DNA from: Oscillospiraceae bacterium
Lineage (GTDB): Bacteria; Bacillota; Clostridia; Oscillospirales; Oscillospiraceae
NCBI GenBank assembly: GCA_009787625.1
Contig: WQSX01000004.1
Location: 25,670 to 89,669 of the forward strand
Reading direction: 5' to 3'
DNA: 64,000 nt
In this document: positions 58,754 through 64,000 of the stretch, one piece after another
How positions within the stretch are numbered: the stretch's first letter is position 1
Layout of the letters: each line of letters begins with the position of its first letter
Program-made: the position numbers and the translations under genes
The notes under the pieces: model-generated
The model's database searches: none
What the model was told of the DNA's origin: nothing
Seen by the model: only the letters and a program-made list of their open reading frames with translations

Positions 58754-59665
58754 CTAGTCCGCTTTATGCTCATAGAACACCCATCTTCCTGATGTTTTGA
58801 ACACCAAGAAAGTGAGTAAAGCTATGATAATAAATAATATCCAAGACATAGCCGCAGCATAACCCATTTGCCCGAATCTAAACGCTGTCTGGTACAGTAG
58901 TAGCGAAAAGAACATCGTCGCATTGTTCGGACCGCCGTTTGTCATTATAAAAGCTTGAGTGAAAACTTGCATACTTGAAATTATTGCCATAATCACATTA
59001 TAGAAAATTATGGGAGTCATTAACGGCAGAGTTATATGCTTAAACTTCTGAACTGCATTGCCGCCGTCTATTTCACACGCTTCATAGAGCTGGCGAGGCA
59101 CATTTTGGAGTCCTGCGAGGTATATTACCATTGCGTTGCCTGCCGCCCACACTGCCATTATGGAAAGTGCAGGAACCGCTCCTTCGGGTGTTGAAATAAA
59201 TCCTTGCGTGGGCAGCCCTAACATACGCAGAATATTGTTAAGCAACCCAAACATTGGATTGAAAATATGCATCCATAGAGCTGAAGCCGCCACTATCGGA
59301 ACTATTGAAGGGATATAAAATACTGTTCTGAATATCGAAATCCCTTTAATGCCGGTGTTTAAAAGCACGGCTGTAAAGAAATGAACAATTGTAATAAGAG
59401 GAACTGTTAAAAGAGTGTAGTATGCCGTTTGCCTGAGCGATATCCGGATGAGCTGATCGTCCAGCATTTGTCTGTAGTTATCCAATCCTACAAACTCAGG
59501 CGGCGTGATAATGTTCCACTGGGTAAAGCTGATGCCCATGCTAAATAACATAGGTCCAAAATTGAACGCAATTAACCCAATGATGCACGGAGCGATAAAT
59601 ACATAACCCCATTTACGCTGACTACGTTCAATCGGCCCCCTGTTTCTAATGCGTTGTTTGCCCAT
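58754..59665 (-). CDS. Carbohydrate ABC transporter permease (MalF/UgpA-like)
   Basis: Multi-TM; LYEACEIDGGNAVQKFKHITLPLMTPII (EAA loop). Confidence 0.95.
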   Translation of the reverse strand: MGKQRIRNRGPIERSQRKWGYVFIAPCIIGLIAFNFGPMLFSMGISFTQWNIITPPEFVGLDNYRQMLDDQLIRISLRQTAYYTLLTVPLITIVHFFTAVLLNTGIKGISIFRTVFYIPSIVPIVAASALWMHIFNPMFGLLNNILRMLGLPTQGFISTPEGAVPALSIMAVWAAGNAMVIYLAGLQNVPRQLYEACEIDGGNAVQKFKHITLPLMTPIIFYNVIMAIISSMQVFTQAFIMTNGGPNNATMFFSLLLYQTAFRFGQMGYAAAMSWILFIIIALLTFLVFKTSGRWVFYEHKAD

Positions 59666-59792
59666 AGCCTACCTTCTTTCTTTTTGAGAAATAGTCTCAA
59701 ATTACAAAGCGCAGCCGTTTCATCCGGGAACCCGTTCCACAGATGAAACAAGCCACGCCTGTTCAATATCTCTTCATTCTACCCGAAAATAT

Positions 59793-61154
59793 TTACCAAG
59801 AGCCTTCCAGCAAACCTTGTAGTGTTGCTTCTATTTCAGCTACTCCGTCTGCTGCTGAAACTTGACCTAACCAGATTCTGTCAAATAGCGGTACCAGGTG
59901 TTGATCCATGATTATGCCAAAATTGCGAAGAGTGACGGGCTCGACAGAATCACGTGTTCCATTTTGAAGGATATCGCCGGAAACTCTTGCAAGTGTTGGG
60001 TTCATCATGTTCAGCCATGCTGTATTTAAAGCAGCATCGTCGAATATTGAGTTTACTTGCGGAAGATTAGAGAGTGCCACGCCGTGATTTTCGGCGGCTG
60101 TGACTGAGTTGTTGAAATCAATCAGATGCATCAGAAAATCAAAAGCTGCGCTTTCTTCAGAACCAAGCACATAACCGGCGCCCCATGACATATTGCTGGC
60201 ATCTCCTGAGATAGATGGTATTTGTGCCATTCCCACTTCAAAGTCTTCATTTGCAAAGTTGGGGTGTAGGAAAGCTCCGCCGATGAACATTCCGAGCTGG
60301 TCATTCATAAGCATAACTGAGAAGTCACCAAAGGCATCAGCGCCTGTAAGTGCGATTGTAGGTGCCACTTGGTGGACAAGAGCAAGATCTGCCATTGTTT
60401 GCAATGCATTTACACCAAGAGGATCTGAAATTCTGAGCTGTGTGCCTGTGTCATCGGCTATGCTGCTGTTTGCTGTGTATAGAAGTGGAAGGACATAAAT
60501 CCATGAGTTCGGCAGTGTAGTTCCCCACTGAACAACATTGTTGTAGTTGAATCCTGCATCGGCAGGTGTGTTTCCATCCATGTCACGAGTCAGCACTGTT
60601 GCTGCCGCTACGAACTCATCCCATGACCATGGGGTTGAGGCGTCAGCCGGTGGCGGTGCTATGCCGTGCTCAGCAAATAGCTCTTGGTTATAGAATAAAA
60701 GTATCAGAGTTAAGCTTGGGTTGATTCCGAAAATGCGACCTTCGGAATAGTATAGTGCCGCGTCTACCCACTTGGCATTTGGGTCGATATTATTCTCTTG
60801 GAAATGCGGCATTAAGTCCTGGGCAACACCATCCATGCCCCATTCAAGAACAAGGAATTCAGGCAAAAAGAATACATCCGGAGTGTTGCCGGCTGCAACC
60901 ATGGTGTTTATCATGGCAAGGTAATCGCCAAATGCGATATAGTTTTCTTGGACAGTGACACCGGGGTTGTCTGCAACAAAGTCTGCTACAAGCGCTTCAC
61001 CCATTGCACGCTCGCCATCTCCCCACCATGTGAAGAAAACAACTTCGGCATCGGCTCCGGCTCCTGTTGCTCCGTCATCTTGATCACAGGCGATCAGTGT
61101 GAAGGAAAGTGCTAAGGCTAAAACCGGAATAATTAATTTTTTCATAGAATTCAA
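59793..61154 (-). CDS. Extracellular sugar-binding lipoprotein (ABC transporter solute-binding protein)
   Basis: Lipobox LALSFTLIACDQ; VVFFTWWGDGERAMGEALVADFVADNPGVTV. Confidence 0.95.
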   Translation of the reverse strand: MNSMKKLIIPVLALALSFTLIACDQDDGATGAGADAEVVFFTWWGDGERAMGEALVADFVADNPGVTVQENYIAFGDYLAMINTMVAAGNTPDVFFLPEFLVLEWGMDGVAQDLMPHFQENNIDPNAKWVDAALYYSEGRIFGINPSLTLILLFYNQELFAEHGIAPPPADASTPWSWDEFVAAATVLTRDMDGNTPADAGFNYNNVVQWGTTLPNSWIYVLPLLYTANSSIADDTGTQLRISDPLGVNALQTMADLALVHQVAPTIALTGADAFGDFSVMLMNDQLGMFIGGAFLHPNFANEDFEVGMAQIPSISGDASNMSWGAGYVLGSEESAAFDFLMHLIDFNNSVTAAENHGVALSNLPQVNSIFDDAALNTAWLNMMNPTLARVSGDILQNGTRDSVEPVTLRNFGIIMDQHLVPLFDRIWLGQVSAADGVAEIEATLQGLLEGSW

Positions 61155-61252
61155 AACCTTTCTTTATGTAAATTTCTCGTAAATTATATTATACTAACTT
61201 TCCATCCATTTCTTCTGCTATAGTAGCATTTTTGTAAAATATTATACAATTT

Positions 61253-62446
61253 TTAGTTTCCATGCATTAATTCTCTTCTGTATTTTGCCGGGGTGCTTCC
61301 TGTCTGCTGCTTGAATATTTTTGTGAAGTAGCTCTGATTTTCGTAACCGACCATATCTGAAATGTCAATGATATCTATATTTGGATCACTTAGAAGTTTT
61401 TTACTCTCCTCAATACGCACATAAGTAACGTAGTTTCCCGGAGTTTGCCCTGTTGCCTCTTTAAATATCCGGCAGAAATATGGCTTACTTATATATAGAT
61501 GACCTGCTATTTCATTCAAGTTGATTTTAGATGCATAATGCCGCTTTATGAAGTCCACAGCTTTTAAAATGATGTCCGCCTGCTTTGCCTCTGCAAAGTC
61601 GAACACCAGTCTTACAAAACGGCGCGACACTGTTTGAAGCCAGATAACAACGTTTTCTACTGAATTAAACTCGTCAATTTCACGCAAGAAAACATAGTCC
61701 GACCCCAGGAATGCATTTAAGTCCTTATCGCATTTCAGCGCAACCCTCGACAGAAGCACTGTAAATTCTACAACTTTGGAGCGTAAAATTTCTATATTTC
61801 CACCATGCAGGTTTAGCATCTGACTTATCATATCGCTAAGTGCAGCGTTGGCCGTCTGAACATCACCCCTACGAATCGCTGAGAATAGTGCCTGTTCTTT
61901 TCCTGTTGAATACCCTGCTGTAAGTGCATATGTTTGAATTTTTGTGGTTTTCTGCTGATTTGAGCCTGTTGAATTCGGCAACGCTATAAGGCTTAACAGT
62001 TCGCTCACGGCATGAGCTTTTTTCGCTGTGATATATGGTATCAAATTAACTTTTGCCCATAGTGCATCCAGTTCATCAGTTGATAGCTCTGCATGTTCAA
62101 TAATATCATATTCCATGTAGTCATCGTGATCTGTTAAAATAAACGGTCCTGCCAAGACTCCAAATGATAGATCTTCACCATGCTCAACCGACACCGCGCA
62201 GTATAGAAGCCCTGACGGAGCAAAAAACAGGTAACACCCGCCGAAACGCCTTGCCTGATAACATCCATAAATAAACGCGATTCTGCAACTCTCCTCATAG
62301 CCGCATGTCGCGTAGAGAACGTTCAAAAAATCGCGTGTATCCTTACAAATACTCGACTCAAACAAGTTATTACCCAGTGAGTCTATCACGACTACACCAA
62401 GACCTGATATTACAGAAAAGTTTTCATAGCGAGAACTATCTTTCAT
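61253..62446 (-). CDS. AraC-family regulator with probable PocR-type sensory domain
   Basis: SCRIAFIYGCYQARRFGGCYLFFAPSGLLYCAVSV (PocR-like); C-terminal HTH INLNEIAGHLYISKPYFCRIFKEATGQTPGNYV...YFTKIFKQQTGSTPAKYRRE. Confidence 0.88.
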   Translation of the reverse strand: MKDSSRYENFSVISGLGVVVIDSLGNNLFESSICKDTRDFLNVLYATCGYEESCRIAFIYGCYQARRFGGCYLFFAPSGLLYCAVSVEHGEDLSFGVLAGPFILTDHDDYMEYDIIEHAELSTDELDALWAKVNLIPYITAKKAHAVSELLSLIALPNSTGSNQQKTTKIQTYALTAGYSTGKEQALFSAIRRGDVQTANAALSDMISQMLNLHGGNIEILRSKVVEFTVLLSRVALKCDKDLNAFLGSDYVFLREIDEFNSVENVVIWLQTVSRRFVRLVFDFAEAKQADIILKAVDFIKRHYASKINLNEIAGHLYISKPYFCRIFKEATGQTPGNYVTYVRIEESKKLLSDPNIDIIDISDMVGYENQSYFTKIFKQQTGSTPAKYRRELMHGN

Positions 62447-62493
62447 GCATAGGGTACCTCCGAAAACTCAATATCCGGTAAATGCGCTTTGCT

Positions 62494-63828
62494 TTACTCT
62501 TGATTTTGCTTTTTCCAGTTTTCAATCTGCTCCATGCGTTCTTTTACTTTTGCTTCTTGGCCTTGCTCGGTTGGAACGTAGTATTTACGGTCCAGTAGGC
62601 TGTCGGGTAGGCATTGCATTGTGCTCAGTTTGTCCTCAGTGTCGTGTGCGTAGACGTAACCTTTGCCATAGCCGAGTTCTTTCATTAACTTTGTTGGGGC
62701 ATTTCGGATTTGCATTGGTACGGGTTCTGCCAGCATGTTTTGTGCATCGACTGCTGCATTTGCGTATGCCACGTCCAGTGCGTTTGATTTTGGAGCCAGT
62801 GCCATGTATGTCACTGCATGAGCCAGGTGTACACTGCATTCCGGCATTCCTATGAAGTGACATGCTTGATATGCCGCGACTGCGATTTGCAGGGCGCGGC
62901 TGTCTGCCATGCCTATGTCCTCGCTTGCAAATCTAACCACACGCCTTGCCACGTAAAGCGGCGTCTCCCCTGCTTCAAGCATTCGAGCGAGCCAGTAGAT
63001 TGAAGCGTCTACATCGCTGTTTCGCATGGATTTGTGCAGAGCCGAGATAATGTTGTAGTGCTGCTCTCCTGTTTTGTCATAGAGAAGGGACTTCTTACTT
63101 ATGCACTGCTCAAGCATCTCCATTGTGACTGTGACGCTTGATTCATCTGTCTCGCTGTTCAGCACAATCATTTCCAGGGTTCCGAGTGCCGTTCTGGCAT
63201 CGCCGTTTGCGAAATTTGCAATTATGGCGAGCATTTCGTCTGATACACGGATTTCCTTACTCTCAAATGCTCTTGGGTCTGCTATCGACTGCCTCAATAG
63301 GTTCACAAGGTTTTCCTGCTGTAGGGCGTTTAGTACGAACACTCTGCACCTTGAGAGTAGCGCAGAGTTTACTTCAAATGAGGGATTTTCTGTTGTTGCG
63401 CCAATAAGGACAATGCTTCCTTTTTCTACAAATGGCAGAAATGCATCTTGTTGCGCTTTGTTGAAGCGGTGGATTTCATCTATGAATAGTATGGTTTTAT
63501 CGCCCATTATGCTCATTTTTTCGGCGCGATTCATGACTTCCTTGATTTCCTTGATTCCGCTGGTGACTGCACTGAAGTTTATGAATTCCGCCTTTGTTCT
63601 GCCTGCAATAATGCGGGCAAGGGTTGTTTTTCCAACGCCCGGCGGTCCCCAAAAAATCATTGACGATACCATGTCTCTATCAATCATTTGGCGTAAAACC
63701 TTACCCTCACCCAGCAGGTGTTCTTGTCCGACAAACTCATCTAAATCGCGCGGACGAAGCCTGCTTGCCAAGGGTCCTATGGGTTTATTTGTGTCATATA
63801 TTGATGTTTGCCTTGTCATAATTTTCAT
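62494..63828 (-). CDS. rarA: Replication-associated recombination protein A (RarA/MgsA)
   Basis: MIFWGPPGVGKTTLARIIA, ILFIDEIHRFNKAQQDAFLPFVE, IGATTENPSFEVNSALLSR. Confidence 0.96.
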   Translation of the reverse strand: MKIMTRQTSIYDTNKPIGPLASRLRPRDLDEFVGQEHLLGEGKVLRQMIDRDMVSSMIFWGPPGVGKTTLARIIAGRTKAEFINFSAVTSGIKEIKEVMNRAEKMSIMGDKTILFIDEIHRFNKAQQDAFLPFVEKGSIVLIGATTENPSFEVNSALLSRCRVFVLNALQQENLVNLLRQSIADPRAFESKEIRVSDEMLAIIANFANGDARTALGTLEMIVLNSETDESSVTVTMEMLEQCISKKSLLYDKTGEQHYNIISALHKSMRNSDVDASIYWLARMLEAGETPLYVARRVVRFASEDIGMADSRALQIAVAAYQACHFIGMPECSVHLAHAVTYMALAPKSNALDVAYANAAVDAQNMLAEPVPMQIRNAPTKLMKELGYGKGYVYAHDTEDKLSTMQCLPDSLLDRKYYVPTEQGQEAKVKERMEQIENWKKQNQE

Positions 63829-63914
63829 ATGCCCAATCTTTTATTTACTATTAAATTATAGAATATTATATGGAATTTTTCAAGAAGAAAATGTGTTATT
63901 AAAAATCACAACAC

Positions 63915-63943
63915 TTGAAATTCGGCGGCAAATTGCCTATAAT
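63915..63943 (+). promoter_or_regulatory. Strong sigma-A-type promoter for the gene starting at 63990
   Basis: TTGAAA (63915-63920), 17-bp spacer, TATAAT (63938-63943); ATG at 63990 after ACGGAGGACTATAC. Confidence 0.75.
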
Positions 63944-64000
63944 ACAAATTATTCCGTAGCACCAATTTGTGATAACGGAGGACTATACATGAGCCAAAGC

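Noticed and set aside
1-64000. CRISPR array or cas genes
   Set aside because: The repeated elements are far apart, not regularly spaced by unique spacers, and no Cas-like ORF was seen.
1-64000. tRNA or rRNA genes
   Set aside because: No convincing cloverleaf/TTCGANTC arrangement or rRNA sequence noticed by eye; a tRNAscan-SE run would be needed to exclude one.

Overview
64-kb chromosomal window, most likely from an anaerobic Bacillota/Clostridia-type bacterium (inferred from gene content: RicT/YaaT, YqeG, long HPF, DivIVA-like, CD1247-like, pepP-efp, argS-ywiB). About 45 credible protein genes are present. Housekeeping genes fill roughly 1-42.8 kb: glnS, tdk, MCP, hybrid histidine kinase, efp, pepP, glyA, nth, trpS, folC, holB, ricT, argS, murI, ppk1, hpf and a topoisomerase-IV-like pair. 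A plant-glycan locus fills roughly 42.9-62.4 kb: GH67, MBL-fold hydrolase, GH39, uxuA, uxuB, sugar ABC transporter, GH36, GH63-like and an AraC regulator with a probable PocR domain. Four observations stand out. (1) Eight intergenic copies of a ~95-bp hairpin have an invariant ~29-nt apical segment (GAGAACAGCGGTGTAGATCCCGATGGCTC) while the stems change with compensatory substitutions. This looks like a structured RNA or a hairpin-recognised mobile element; one copy appears interrupted by a MITE-like palindrome flanked by CTAG. (2) A second palindrome family (2 copies) has 32-33-bp arms of largely different sequence around conserved internal boxes. (3) An apparent operon translationally couples glycoside hydrolases to an MtaB-type methyltransferase, a corrinoid protein and a UROD-family protein, suggesting corrinoid-dependent O-demethylation of a methylated glycan such as 4-O-methylglucuronate. 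(4) A recurrent 5' leader/extended Shine-Dalgarno motif (GAAAGGAATGGTCATT) occurs before many start codons, in some cases with an upstream complementary anti-SD arm and a covarying hairpin. All calls come from reading the sequence and supplied ORFs; no searches or folding programs were run.
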